Positions 46,255-55,266 of a stretch of 64,000 bases of DNA are shown piece after piece. The notes beneath the pieces are model-generated. The model saw only the letters and a program-made list of their open reading frames with translations, was not told the origin of the DNA and searched no databases. The stretch lies in contig NZ_CP037922.1 in the NCBI RefSeq assembly GCF_004355185.1, positions 4,372,001-4,436,000 of the forward strand, given 5' to 3'. Origin of the DNA: Hymenobacter radiodurans. GTDB taxonomy: Bacteria > Bacteroidota > Bacteroidia > Cytophagales > Hymenobacteraceae. How positions within the stretch are numbered: position 1 is the first letter of the stretch; the number at the start of each line of letters is the position of its first letter. The translations under genes were made by a program, and so were the position numbers.

Positions 46255-47060
46255 CTACTGATTAGCTACAACTTGCCGGCTGTGCAAATTCAAGCGCTGG
46301 CCACTCACCAGCACATGCACGCGCAGGTCCTGGCCTGCCACCGGCTCGCCCCGGCCAATGCGGCCTAAATTGCTGCCATGCAGATGCTGACCATCCACCA
46401 CCATCACTACCCCATCACCGAAGATTTCCGCTTCTTGGCCGCCCCGCACAATAATGCCCGTTTCCTGCCCCAGTCCTAAGCCCAAACGCGTAGGATGCTG
46501 CACCACCGCGTGCGCCAACCGCCCAAAGCGCCCTCGCTCGGCAAAATGCTGATCCAAGTACACTTCCCCAACAGGCCCAGCCCGGGGGCCGTGCGCAGCC
46601 CTCCTTTTGTGAGCGAGCGGGCCCCGTGGCCTTCCACAATCATGCAATCGGGGAGCACGGCTGCACCGGCGCTGGTGCCGGCCACAATAAAGGCCGCATC
46701 GTGGCGGTAACGGTCGGCCAGCACGGCTAGGGCGCGGGTTTTTTGCCAGAATTCCGTAATCCGCTCTTGATCACCGCCCGTAAAAAAAACCATAGCCGCT
46801 CGCTCCAGGCGCCTGAGGTTTTCCTCCGTATCGGCGGCGTGGCGTTCGTCTATGCGCAAGTGATGCACCGAGCGGCAGCCCAAGTCGTGCAAACTATCCT
46901 GGTAGCCGCGGCTACTTCGGCCAGGGTTGCTGGAGGCCGTAGTGACAATCTCGACCGGAGCAGTAGGCGCTGGCAGCATATCAGTGAGCATAGCCAGCAT
47001 GGCGTCGTCATCGCCGCCGCCCAAGGCTACCAGCGTTCCGAGAGGTGATTTTCTGGGCAT
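46255..47060 (-). CDS. cyanophycinase family peptidase, one apparent frameshift
   Basis: About 268 aa from the ATG at 47060 (MPRKSPLGTLVALGGGDDDA). The class-I glutamine-amidotransferase-like fold is seen as FFTGGDQERITEFW, the nucleophile Ser in IVAGTSAGAAVLPD and, after restoring one base at the C4 run 46566-46569, the signature VYLDQHFAERGRFGRLAHAV, which supplies the conserved D-H-R residues. Without correction the frame turns into an unrelated tail. The enzyme hydrolyses beta-Asp-Arg polymer or isoaspartyl peptides. No cyanophycin synthetase is in the window, so the substrate may be other beta-aspartyl peptides. Monocistronic. Confidence 0.85.
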
Positions 47061-47424
47061 ATTTGGCAGGATAAAAACAAATAGCGGATATAGAAAACCC
47101 CGGGGGGCTTTTTCAGGCCAGTCGATCGACGGCTGCGGCATGAAGGTAAGAGGCACGTGCCACCCACCCGCGCTTGTTCCCTACGTTCTGGATAATGGTA
47201 TGGTAACCCTTTTCCTGCGTCACTCAAAAAAGTATACGCTGCCACCAGTGTAGCGCCATCCTCGGCACCACACGAATCGACTTCGCCAGTCAATTTTCAG
47301 GTTCAGCTCTTACCGCTCGAAATTAGCGACTAGTTTACAGCAAGGCCGTTTTTTTAGGTTAATTTTGAGAGGCCAATTCTCACTAACTCATCCTTGCCTA
47401 GCGAAGCACTCCTCTTAGCAGTTC
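47061..47424. other. intergenic region between cyanophycinase and mgtE
   Basis: About 360 bp between divergent genes. It contains a GGGGGGCTTTTT motif at 47101 and a TAATTTTG element at 47360-47367, 58 bp before the mgtE ATG, without a clear -33 box. I see no M-box-like fold or small gene, though a magnesium leader cannot be excluded by eye. Confidence 0.4.
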
Positions 47425-48806
47425 ATGAATCAGCACCCTACCACCGACCAGATTACGTCCCTGATTCAGGAGGGCGAATTTTTTAAATTAAAAGAACTGC
47501 TCAAGAAGTTTGAGCCCGCCGAAGTGGTGGAGCTGATCGAAGAGGAAGACGAACGCGAACAACTGATTATTTTTCGGCTGCTGCCTTTGCAGCTGGCCAC
47601 GCAGGTATTTGAGTACCTGGAAATAGACGTGCAGCGGCACTTTCTGGCCAATCTGAGTCAGGATAAAATCTCGGATATCCTGAACGAGATGTCGCCCGAC
47701 GACCGGACGGCGCTGCTAGAGTTTCTGCCCGATGACTTCGTAAAAGAGCTGATTCAGACGCTATCGGAGGCCGAGCGCAAGGTAACGCTGGAGCTGCTGG
47801 GCTACCCCGAGTACAGCGTGGGCCGCCTGATGACTCCCGATTACATTGCTATTCGTGAGAGCTGGACGGTGCAGCAAGTGCTCGACTATATTCGGCGGCA
47901 CGGGGGGCAATCGGAAACCATAAACTTGCTGTATGTCACCGACGGCCGTGGTGTGCTTATCGACGATATCAGTATCCGGGAGGTGTTGCTGGCCGACCCC
48001 AGTAAGCGCGTGAGTGAGCTTATGGACCGGCGCTTCGTGCACCTCCAAACCATGCAGGATCAAGAAGAAGCCATTGAGGTGTTTCGCAAAAATGACCGGG
48101 TGGCCCTCCCCGTCGTCAATGACGAAGGCGTGCTCTTTGGCATCGTGACTATTGATGACATTCTGGATATTCGGGAAGAGGAAGATACCGAAGACATCCA
48201 GAAGCTTGGTGGCTCGCAGGCTCTGGACGAGCCGTACCTTAGTATTCCGCTGCTGGGCATGGTGCGCAAACGCGCCGGCTGGCTCGTAATTCTGCTGATT
48301 GGGGAGATGTTTACGGCCACGGCCATGGGGTATTTTGAGGAAGAGATAGCCAAGGCGGTGGTACTGGCGCTGTTTATTCCGCTCATCATCAGTGCGGGCG
48401 GCAACGCGGGCTCCCAAGCTACTTCGCTTATTATCCGGGCCATGTCGCTGGGCGAGCTGAACCTGGGCGAATGGTGGCGCGTGATGCGCCGCGAACTGGC
48501 TACTGGCCTGATGCTGGGGGCATTTTGGGAGTGGTTGGCTTATTGCGTATCCTGTTGTGGTCGCGCCTGTACCCCAATGAATACGGCGAATACTACTGGC
48601 AAATTGGGTTTACGGTTGGTTTTTCGCTGGTCGGCATCGTGTTGTGGGGGTCCTTGTGCGGCTCTATGCTACCGTTGCTACTCAAGCGCCTCGGTGCCGA
48701 CCCAGCTACTTCATCGGCCCCTTTTGTAGCCACACTAGTTGATGTGACCGGGCTAGTGATTTACTTCTCGTTTGCCCTGCTATTCCTGAGCGGCACGCTG
48801 CTGTAG
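47425..48806 (+). CDS. mgtE: magnesium transporter MgtE, one apparent frameshift
   Basis: About 460 aa with one base restored. N domain ([34 protein letters not shown]), two CBS domains ([17 protein letters not shown] and [19 protein letters not shown]), then the membrane channel ([40 protein letters not shown]). The frame breaks at the G5 run 48516-48520; with G6 it reads [18 protein letters not shown] and ends LFLSGTLL. The corrected site is again the GGGGGGCATTTT form. MgtE is a Mg2+-gated channel of the inner membrane. The downstream gene is corA, so two Mg2+ systems are adjacent. Confidence 0.93.
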
Positions 48807-48894
48807 TCCAACTTTAGCCCGCCGGAAAGTAACCGTACCCAACAGCCGCACCGTACGTTAGCCGAGGCAGCGTGCCAGTTACTTTCTATGGCTT

Positions 48895-49806
48895 ATGACA
48901 GAACATCTTCTTACCCAGCAAGAAAGCCTTTTTGCCTGGCTCGATATTACTAATCCTGCCGTAGCGGAATTGCAAGCCGTAGCGGAGCAGTACCAGCTTC
49001 CCGACTCGCTGGTGCGCGACTGTTTGGAGCCCACGCACTTACCTAAGTTTGAAGCCACCAACGGCCTGAACTTTGTCATTCTGAGGGTATTTATTACGCC
49101 CGAGAATAGCGAGGCCGATACTATTCAGGAGCTAAGCACCAAGATTGCCGTTTTCTACGCCGCCGACTATCTGATTACCGTGCACCGGCTGCCGCACCCG
49201 GTGCTGAGCGAATTGAAAAAGGTAGCCCGTGCGCCCGGCCGGGAGTGCAACTCACCCTCCGAAATAGCCATTCACCTCGTTCGCTATGCCCTCAATAGCT
49301 ACGTGCAGCCTGCCCTCACGCTCACGAAGGAGCTGGACGATTATGAGGCAGAAATATTTTTGAAAAAGGAAGTCCCCAACGCGCTGCAGGGCCTCTACTT
49401 TCTCAAACGCAAGGCCTCGGCCGCGAAGCAGCTCCTTCTCCTCACCCGCGACATTCTGACCATGCTGCGGCGACAGTCTGCTAGCACCGATAGCACCCTG
49501 CTGCAAGACACCCAGGATCTGCAGGTGAAAGTAGAAACGCTCTATCAGCAACTCGATGGGGCTGCCACCAACCTCATGAACCTGTACCTGTCGTTGTCGT
49601 CGCAGCGCACAAATGAGGCCATGCGCGTACTCACGGTGTTTTCGGCCTTTTTCCTGCCCCTAACTTTTATTGCCGGTGTCTATGGAATGAACTTCGAGTA
49701 CATGCCCGAACTGACCTGGAAAATGGGCTATCCGGGGGCCATGGCGGCCATGGTGTTCATTTCCGTTGGCATCTACTTTTGGTTTAAGCGAAAGGGCTGG
49801 ATTTAG
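48895..49806 (+). CDS. corA: CorA family magnesium transporter
   Basis: 303 aa. A cytoplasmic N-terminal domain (LFAWLDITNPAVAELQAVAE) and long helix precede two C-terminal membrane helices; the signature loop GMN is in FIAGVYGMNFEYMPE, and the last helix ends in the usual basic tail (YFWFKRKGWI). CorA forms a pentameric Mg2+ channel. It starts 88 bp after mgtE on the same strand. The size is typical. Confidence 0.93.
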   Translation: MTEHLLTQQESLFAWLDITNPAVAELQAVAEQYQLPDSLVRDCLEPTHLPKFEATNGLNFVILRVFITPENSEADTIQELSTKIAVFYAADYLITVHRLPHPVLSELKKVARAPGRECNSPSEIAIHLVRYALNSYVQPALTLTKELDDYEAEIFLKKEVPNALQGLYFLKRKASAAKQLLLLTRDILTMLRRQSASTDSTLLQDTQDLQVKVETLYQQLDGAATNLMNLYLSLSSQRTNEAMRVLTVFSAFFLPLTFIAGVYGMNFEYMPELTWKMGYPGAMAAMVFISVGIYFWFKRKGWI

Positions 49807-49851
49807 CTTAGCTTCCATCCCCAGAAGTTGTAAAATGTCAAGTGATAGAAT

Positions 49852-50610
49852 ATGCTGCGTTTTAATAGCCGGCACCGCAAACTACGTTTCTGTCTCCTGT
49901 TGTTGGCAGGCTTGCTAGCGAGTGGGGGGCTTTTTACAGGTTGCGTTGCGGTAGGAACGTTACCCACTCTTGCATCTGGCGACTACCAGCTTTTTCGTAC
50001 AAACGACCCGGCCTTGGCTGCTGCCATTGGGAAGGAGCGTGCTGTATATGTGGAGCAGGTGCAGGATTCCTTAAGATTTCTGTCGCAGCCCAAAGATGAC
50101 AACGATGCTGCAACGCATAGTCAGCGCCGTTTTAGCTATCCATTGCGCCGCGGGCAGCACGTCATTCTGCTAGACAGTAAGTTTGACTTAGACGTCTTTA
50201 CAATTCCTTTTAAGGCTCGTCCACCCCAAGGAGCGCTGCCCTTACAGCTTAATACCAACTTCAACGCGGCAGTTTATTATGGTCGTCGGCTAGACTTTTA
50301 CCATGTCAACAGCCGGCAGCACTTAAATGGAAAGCAAGAGCCGCAGGTTCGGACTGTTGGCTTAGGATATGGCCTGTTCACTGGGTTGGGTTCCTCTACT
50401 ATCAATCCTGACGTCACGAATCAGCAGACACGTGTGGCCGAATATGAAGGCTTTGTGGTGCACGTGGGAGCCGCGGCTATTTATGATGCCCGCATCTTTA
50501 ATTTGGGCCTAGCCATCGGAGCCGATCAATTACTAGGCCCTGATGGCCAGCACTGGATATACCAGCGCAAGCCCTGGTTTGGGGTGCTGTTTGGCTTGGA
50601 CTTAAACTAG
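49852..50610 (+). CDS. lipoprotein, hypothetical, possible beta barrel
   Basis: 252 aa. The N-terminus LRFCLLLLAGLLASGGLFTG then C is a lipoprotein signal, but a conventional signal peptidase I site cannot be excluded. The mature part (QHVILLDSKFDLDVFTIPFK, LPLQLNTNFNAAVYYGRRLD, VGLGYGLFTGLGSST) has alternating strands with aromatic ends and finishes PWFGVLFGLDLN, barrel-like. No family recognised. It begins 45 bp after corA. Confidence 0.6.
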   Translation: MLRFNSRHRKLRFCLLLLAGLLASGGLFTGCVAVGTLPTLASGDYQLFRTNDPALAAAIGKERAVYVEQVQDSLRFLSQPKDDNDAATHSQRRFSYPLRRGQHVILLDSKFDLDVFTIPFKARPPQGALPLQLNTNFNAAVYYGRRLDFYHVNSRQHLNGKQEPQVRTVGLGYGLFTGLGSSTINPDVTNQQTRVAEYEGFVVHVGAAAIYDARIFNLGLAIGADQLLGPDGQHWIYQRKPWFGVLFGLDLN

Positions 50611-50640
50611 AGACTGCTGAGTCATAAACGACCATTGCCT

Positions 50641-51045
50641 CTACAAATCCAGCCGCCGATTAGCTTTCTTCTCGCTGTGCTTTTTCTTAGTTTCTAAGCG
50701 TTTGCGCACGGCGCCTTTGCTGGGCTTAGTGGCTTTGCGGGCTTTGGGCTTGTGCAAAGCCCGCTTGAGCAAATCGTGAAATTTCTGGAGCGCAATTTCC
50801 TTATTGCGCAGCTGGCTACGGTCTTCCTGAGCCGTTACCAGCAGGTAGCCTTCGGTGGTGAGCTGCGAGGCTAGCTTTTGGAGCAGCACCTGCTTCTGCT
50901 CGTCGCTGACAAGATGGGAAGACGATACCTGCCACCGCAGTTCCACCCGCGACTCTACTTTATTGACATTTTGCCCCCCAGGCCCGCTGCTGCGGCTGGT
51001 TTGCACTTGTAACTCGGGCCAGAAATATTCGGCGGGCGGAAGCAT
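50641..51045 (-). CDS. arfB: alternative ribosome-rescue factor (aminoacyl-tRNA hydrolase)
   Basis: 134 aa, the usual ArfB/YaeJ length. The catalytic GGQ is in SRSSGPGGQNVNKVESRVEL, and a Lys/Arg-rich tail (RKATKPSKGAVRKRLETKKK) would sit in the mRNA channel. It frees stalled ribosomes by hydrolysing peptidyl-tRNA without a stop codon. The GGQ codons fall in a GGGGGGCAAAAT motif. Monocistronic or with the membrane protein gene 42 bp upstream. Confidence 0.93.
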   Translation of the reverse strand: MLPPAEYFWPELQVQTSRSSGPGGQNVNKVESRVELRWQVSSSHLVSDEQKQVLLQKLASQLTTEGYLLVTAQEDRSQLRNKEIALQKFHDLLKRALHKPKARKATKPSKGAVRKRLETKKKHSEKKANRRLDL

Positions 51046-51087
51046 TAATTCTAGTAAAAATCAGAAAGCAAAACTGCAAAATTACGC

Positions 51088-51519
51088 CTACAGCAAGCGC
51101 CAGAGTATATAGCCGAGCAATGAGCAGCGCGCCGTCCAGGCTAGCGTACGCAGCCAGTTGGTGCGCACTAGTCCATCGATGGCAATATAATCGAAGCCTT
51201 GGGCGAGGCGGTTGTGAAAAGGTACGGACACAAAGAATGTTACCGCCCAGATAAAGACCACCAGCGCCAGGCTCCACCACACACTGCCTCCCAGCGCCCG
51301 CCCCTGCCAAGCCAACCACCCTGCCAGCCCCAGTTCGGCCACCATCGGGGCCATTACCACCCAGCCCATGCGCGAAGAATGCGCCCGATGAAACGCCACA
51401 AATTTATCGGCAGCCACAAAGGCAAAGCTGGGATAATGCACCAGCTGCACCGTCCAGATAAGACCCGTGAGGTAGGCAGCCAAGGCGAAATTGAGTAGGA
51501 CAAGCAGCTTCAGTGACAT
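51088..51519 (-). CDS. small four-helix membrane protein, hypothetical
   Basis: 143 aa with four hydrophobic segments (LVLLNFALAAYLTGLIWTVQ, GWVVMAPMVAELGLAGWLAW, WWSLALVVFIWAVTFFVSV, LAWTARCSLLGYILWRLL). Conserved-looking polar residues sit between them (HYPSFAFVAADKFVAFHRAH, PFHNRLAQGFD). It resembles DUF1772-like integral membrane proteins, but I would not rely on that name. Function unknown. Confidence 0.65.
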   Translation of the reverse strand: MSLKLLVLLNFALAAYLTGLIWTVQLVHYPSFAFVAADKFVAFHRAHSSRMGWVVMAPMVAELGLAGWLAWQGRALGGSVWWSLALVVFIWAVTFFVSVPFHNRLAQGFDYIAIDGLVRTNWLRTLAWTARCSLLGYILWRLL

Positions 51520-51607
51520 CGTAGCCCAAGGTACGTGCCGCCGCGCTAAACGTGACGCTTTTCTCCAGCGCTAGTCATTTATTCAAGCTCTGGGGGCTTT
51601 TTCGACC

Positions 51608-51634
51608 GTCATGCTGAGCTTGTCGAAGCATGAC
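51608..51634. repeat. REP-like palindromic element
   Basis: GTCATGCT (51608-51615) and AGCATGAC (51627-51634) form an 8-bp inverted repeat around an 11-nt centre GAGCTTGTCGA. The unit resembles palindromes scattered through Hymenobacter-like genomes as I remember them. It lies in the 255-bp gap before the M13 peptidase gene, next to a solitary CTGGGGGCTTTTT. Confidence 0.6.
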
Positions 51635-51774
51635 AGCTACTTTGGTAAAGTCCACAAGCCAGCGCCTAGTGTCGGGAGCTGGCGTGCAACGCGGCGACAA
51701 CCTAAGCCGTCAGTGTTCAATAATTGCCCGGAACTGGTAGCTTAGCCATCGTTTTTCAGCCAAACTTCTTCTTT

Positions 51775-53832
51775 ATGACCTATTCTTTTGCTGCGAGCAA
51801 ATGGCTTTTTGCCCTGCCCATTGCTCTGCTGGCGTTGAGCGGCTGCCAGTCCTCGGATAAAACCGGCTCCGGTCAGCCCGATCTGCTACAGGCCAACGCC
51901 GACACCACGGTAAACCCCGGCGACGATTTTTTCACGTATGCCAACGGAGCCTGGCTTAAGAAGCACCCCATTCCGGCCTCTGAAAGTTCGTGGAGCATTG
52001 CCAAGGAGGTGCAAAATGAAGTGTACGCTCGCCTACGCAAACTCAACGAAGAAGCCACCAAAGCCAAGGCCAAACCCGGCAGCAACGAGCAGAAAATCGG
52101 TGACTTCTACGCCACCGGTATGGATTCAGTCACGATTGACAAGCAGGGCATTATGCCCCTCAAGCCTGAGCTCGACCGCATTGCGGCCATGCGCACCGTG
52201 CAGGATGTGCCGGCGGTTATTGCTCGGCTACAACCCTTGGGCGTAGATGCCCTCATTGGGGTATTTATCAACCAGGACGCCAAAAAGAGCGACCTGATGA
52301 CTGCCTACCTTTGGCAGTCGGGCTTAGGGTTACCCAACCGCGACTACTACTTTAATAAGGACGCCCGCACCGCCAACATTCGTAAGGAATACGGCCGGCA
52401 CGTAGCCCGTATGCTTCAACTCAGCGGGCAAGATTCGGGGCAGGCACAGGCCAACAGCGCCCGCGTGATTCGCCTAGAAACCGCACTGGCGGGCTCTTCT
52501 CGCAAGCTCGAAGACCTTCGCGACCCCTACGCCAACTACAACAAGATGGCGGTAGCCGACTTGGGCAAGCTTGCTCCTAGCCTCAACTGGAAAACCCTGC
52601 TCACGCAAATGGAGCTGGGCAAGCTGGATACGGTGATTGTGGGCCAGCCTGAGTTTTATAAGCAAGCCGAAAAGCTCCTCCAAACGGCTTCCATCGACGA
52701 CTGGAAGGCTTACTTGCAGTGGCACCTAGTGAATGCGTACGCCTCCAACCTCAGCCGCCCGCTCGATAATGAGCATTTCCGGTTTTACGGTACGGTACTG
52801 CAAGGCCAGAAGGAGCAGCGTGCGCGCTGGAAGCGGGTGCTAGATGAAGAGGAAGATGCCATGGGCGAAATCCTGGGCCAGCAGTTTGTGAAAGAATACT
52901 TCACTCCCGAAACCAAAGAGCGCTACGAGAAGCTGACCGAAAACGTAGTAGCAGCCTTCCGCGAGCACATTCAAGCCTTGGACTGGATGAGCGACTCGAC
53001 CAAGCAAAAGGCGTTGGTGAAGCTGACCAAAATCAGCAAGAAAGTAGGCTACCCCGACAAGTGGCGCGACTACTCTACCCTGGAAGTTGCCCGCGACTCG
53101 TACGCCCAAAACGTGATGCGTGCCAAGCAATGGCAGTATCGCTATCGGGTAAATAAGCTGGGCAAGCCGGTAGACCGCACGGAATGGGAAATGACGCCCC
53201 AAACCTACAACGCCTACTATAACCCGTCGAACAACGAGATTGTGCTGCCAGCGGCCATTTTCTCTATTCCTGGTCTGATCGACAAAAACGCCGACGATGC
53301 CGTCATCTACGGGTATGCCGGCGCCAGCACCATCGGCCACGAGCTAACGCATGGTTTTGATGACGAGGGCAGCCAGTTTGATGCAAAAGGCAATTTGCGC
53401 AACTGGTGGAGTAAAAAGGACCGCGCCGCCTTTCAGCAGCGTGTCAACGGCATTGTGCGCCAGTTCAACGGTTACACCGTGCTCGATTCCATGCGTATTA
53501 ATGGCAAAGCCACGGCCGGCGAGAACATTGCCGATCTGGGGGGCATTGTCATTGCCCTCGATGCCTTCAAGAAAACTGAGCAGTACAAGAAGGGAGAAAA
53601 AATTGGCGGCTTCACGCCCGTGCAGCGTTATTTTCTCGGCTACGCGCTCGGCTGGCAAGGCCATCAGCGCGACGAAGTGCTGGCCCAGCGTATCCTCACC
53701 GATGTGCACTCCCCGGCTAAGTACCGCGTAAACGGCCCCTTCGCTGATGTGCCAGAGTTCTACGAAGCCTTCAACGTAAAACCCGGTCAGAAGCTCTACC
53801 TCCCCGACTCCGCCCGCGTGAAGATTTGGTAA
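51775..53832 (+). CDS. M13 family metallopeptidase (neprilysin-like), lipoprotein
   Basis: 685 aa from the ATG at 51775 (MTYSFAASKWLFALPIALLA, then LSGC), a lipoprotein signal; the longer frame upstream has no plausible start. M13 features: the N-terminal NPGDDFFTYANGAWLKKHPI, IVLPAAIFSIPGL, the zinc motif HELTH in IGHELTHGFDDEGSQFD (about residue 522) and the third ligand in GENIADLGG (about residue 583). It cleaves small peptides in the periplasm or at the surface. The ACT gene follows 11 bp later. Confidence 0.95.
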   Translation: MTYSFAASKWLFALPIALLALSGCQSSDKTGSGQPDLLQANADTTVNPGDDFFTYANGAWLKKHPIPASESSWSIAKEVQNEVYARLRKLNEEATKAKAKPGSNEQKIGDFYATGMDSVTIDKQGIMPLKPELDRIAAMRTVQDVPAVIARLQPLGVDALIGVFINQDAKKSDLMTAYLWQSGLGLPNRDYYFNKDARTANIRKEYGRHVARMLQLSGQDSGQAQANSARVIRLETALAGSSRKLEDLRDPYANYNKMAVADLGKLAPSLNWKTLLTQMELGKLDTVIVGQPEFYKQAEKLLQTASIDDWKAYLQWHLVNAYASNLSRPLDNEHFRFYGTVLQGQKEQRARWKRVLDEEEDAMGEILGQQFVKEYFTPETKERYEKLTENVVAAFREHIQALDWMSDSTKQKALVKLTKISKKVGYPDKWRDYSTLEVARDSYAQNVMRAKQWQYRYRVNKLGKPVDRTEWEMTPQTYNAYYNPSNNEIVLPAAIFSIPGLIDKNADDAVIYGYAGASTIGHELTHGFDDEGSQFDAKGNLRNWWSKKDRAAFQQRVNGIVRQFNGYTVLDSMRINGKATAGENIADLGGIVIALDAFKKTEQYKKGEKIGGFTPVQRYFLGYALGWQGHQRDEVLAQRILTDVHSPAKYRVNGPFADVPEFYEAFNVKPGQKLYLPDSARVKIW

Positions 53833-53843
53833 CAGCCACGGCC

Positions 53844-54239
53844 ATGAGCGGCGAACAAAACCTGGAGCAGCTGCTGCGCACCATGCAGCCCGTATTTCAG
53901 GCCGAAGAGTATGTGTTTTGCACGCTACCGGCTGGGCAGGCAACACCAGAATCAGTGACTCCGGTGGGCACGTTTTGGGAGGCGGAAGGACTTACGCTTA
54001 TTATGACGAAAGCTCAAGCGGAGCAAGCGGCCCTGAGCTACAGTTACCCGTGTCGGATGATTACGCTGAATGTACATTCCAGCTTGGAAGCGGTGGGCTT
54101 TCTGGCGCGCATTACCGCTAGGCTCGCAACGCATGGCATCAGCGTGAATGCGGTATCGGCCTTCTACCACGATCACCTTTTTGTACCCACTGCTAGAGCC
54201 GACGAGGCAGTGCGTTTACTGAACGAGTTATCAAGCTAG
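53844..54239 (+). CDS. ACT domain-containing protein
   Basis: 131 aa from the ATG at 53844 (MSGEQNLEQLLRTMQPVFQA). The C-terminal ACT-like domain has MITLNVHSSLEAVGFLARIT and HGISVNAVSAFYHDHLFVPT, with the N-terminal EEYVFCTLPAGQA. Small stand-alone ACT proteins of this kind are found in many bacteria; they likely sense an amino acid, but target and ligand are unknown. Linked to the M13 gene by an 11-bp gap and followed by a terminator. Confidence 0.82.
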   Translation: MSGEQNLEQLLRTMQPVFQAEEYVFCTLPAGQATPESVTPVGTFWEAEGLTLIMTKAQAEQAALSYSYPCRMITLNVHSSLEAVGFLARITARLATHGISVNAVSAFYHDHLFVPTARADEAVRLLNELSS

Positions 54240-54240
54240 A

Positions 54241-54276
54241 AAAAGCCCCCAGAGTCTTTCCTGGGGGCTTTTTTAT
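54241..54276 (+). terminator. AAAAAGCCCCCAG / CTGGGGGCTTTTT terminator
   Basis: A 13-bp stem (54241-54253 and 54262-54274), 8-nt loop, T tail. It begins right after the ACT gene stop. Confidence 0.88.
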
Positions 54277-54379
54277 AATAATTTTTGCTTCCATTCATAA
54301 AGTCTGAGAGGCAGGCAACGGTTGATAAATCTTCCCCATCTTATAGTTGATTTCTAACCTTTCACTTATTCTGAGTGCC

Positions 54380-55108
54380 ATGAAAAACCTACGCTTGTTC
54401 TTTCTTCCCCTGCTGGCCGCTCTATTTGTGCTGTCGGCTTTCCGTCTGGCGCCAACTGCTGAGCGCGAAGTGCGTAGTGTGCCGGCCTTTACGCATCTCA
54501 ATCTGGCGGGCTCTTTCAACATCGTATTACGGCAGGGCAGCACGCAGAAGGTAGAAGTTGAGGCTTCGCCCGAAGACCTTTCACACATAGAAACGACCGT
54601 AACCAACGGCAAGCTACGCGTAGGCGCCAAACAGGAAAAGAAAACGGGGGGCCTCAGCTGGTCGTCGTACAGCTTCAAACGGCCGGTCACCGTCTACGTC
54701 ACCATGCCTACCATTGAGGCTTTGGGCGTAAGCGGCTCGGGTAATATGACCGCCACCGACCCCATTCAAGGCAACGAGCTGCAACTTTCCGTCAGTGGCT
54801 CGGGCCACATGAAGCTGGGCCGCGTGCAAGCCAACCGCTTAAAGTCGTCGGTATCGGGTTCGGGCGAAATCACCATGTCGGGCACCAGCCCACGCCACGA
54901 AGTAAGCATTAGCGGCTCAGGTCAGGTAAATGCCCCCAACATGCGCAGCGAAACCTGCCGCGTGACCATCAGCGGCTCGGGCAACTGCCGCATCGAAGTC
55001 ACCAAAACGCTCGACGCCAGCCTAGCTGGTTCCGGCAATGTGTACGTGACCGGCAAGCCGCAGATAAATGCCTCCACGGCGGGCAGCGGCCGTGTCCGCA
55101 GCAGCTAA
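54380..55108 (+). CDS. head GIN domain (DUF2807) exported protein
   Basis: 242 aa from the ATG at 54380. Signal peptide MKNLRLFFLPLLAALFVLSA. The DUF2807 beta-helix is marked by repeats of the form SGSGxM/V: EALGVSGSGNMTATDPIQGN, QLSVSGSGHMKLGRVQANRL, SSVSGSGEITMSGTSPRHEV, ISGSGQVNAPNM and ISGSGNCRIEV. The start RSVPAFTHLNLAGSFNIVLR is typical. The name suggests adhesin, but function is unproven. A second relative is at 62547. Confidence 0.92.
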   Translation: MKNLRLFFLPLLAALFVLSAFRLAPTAEREVRSVPAFTHLNLAGSFNIVLRQGSTQKVEVEASPEDLSHIETTVTNGKLRVGAKQEKKTGGLSWSSYSFKRPVTVYVTMPTIEALGVSGSGNMTATDPIQGNELQLSVSGSGHMKLGRVQANRLKSSVSGSGEITMSGTSPRHEVSISGSGQVNAPNMRSETCRVTISGSGNCRIEVTKTLDASLAGSGNVYVTGKPQINASTAGSGRVRSS

Positions 55109-55120
55109 ATCTGTTTCGTC

Positions 55121-55170
55121 ACGCAATAAAAAAGCCCCCTAGTAGATTGCTGGGGGCTTTTTTATTGCGT
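55121..55170. terminator. 19-bp perfect-stem bidirectional terminator
   Basis: ACGCAATAAAAAAGCCCCC (55121-55139) and its exact complement (55152-55170), 12-nt loop. It carries the same AAAAAAGCCCCC core as other terminators here. Confidence 0.9.
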
Positions 55171-55266
55171 AAAATTCAACGAAGCTATATAGAGGGCTAA
55201 ATTAAAAGCTCGTACTTGTGCCCGCGTTTTCCGTGGCTTGCGGCCCAATCGTTTATTTGTTTGCTT

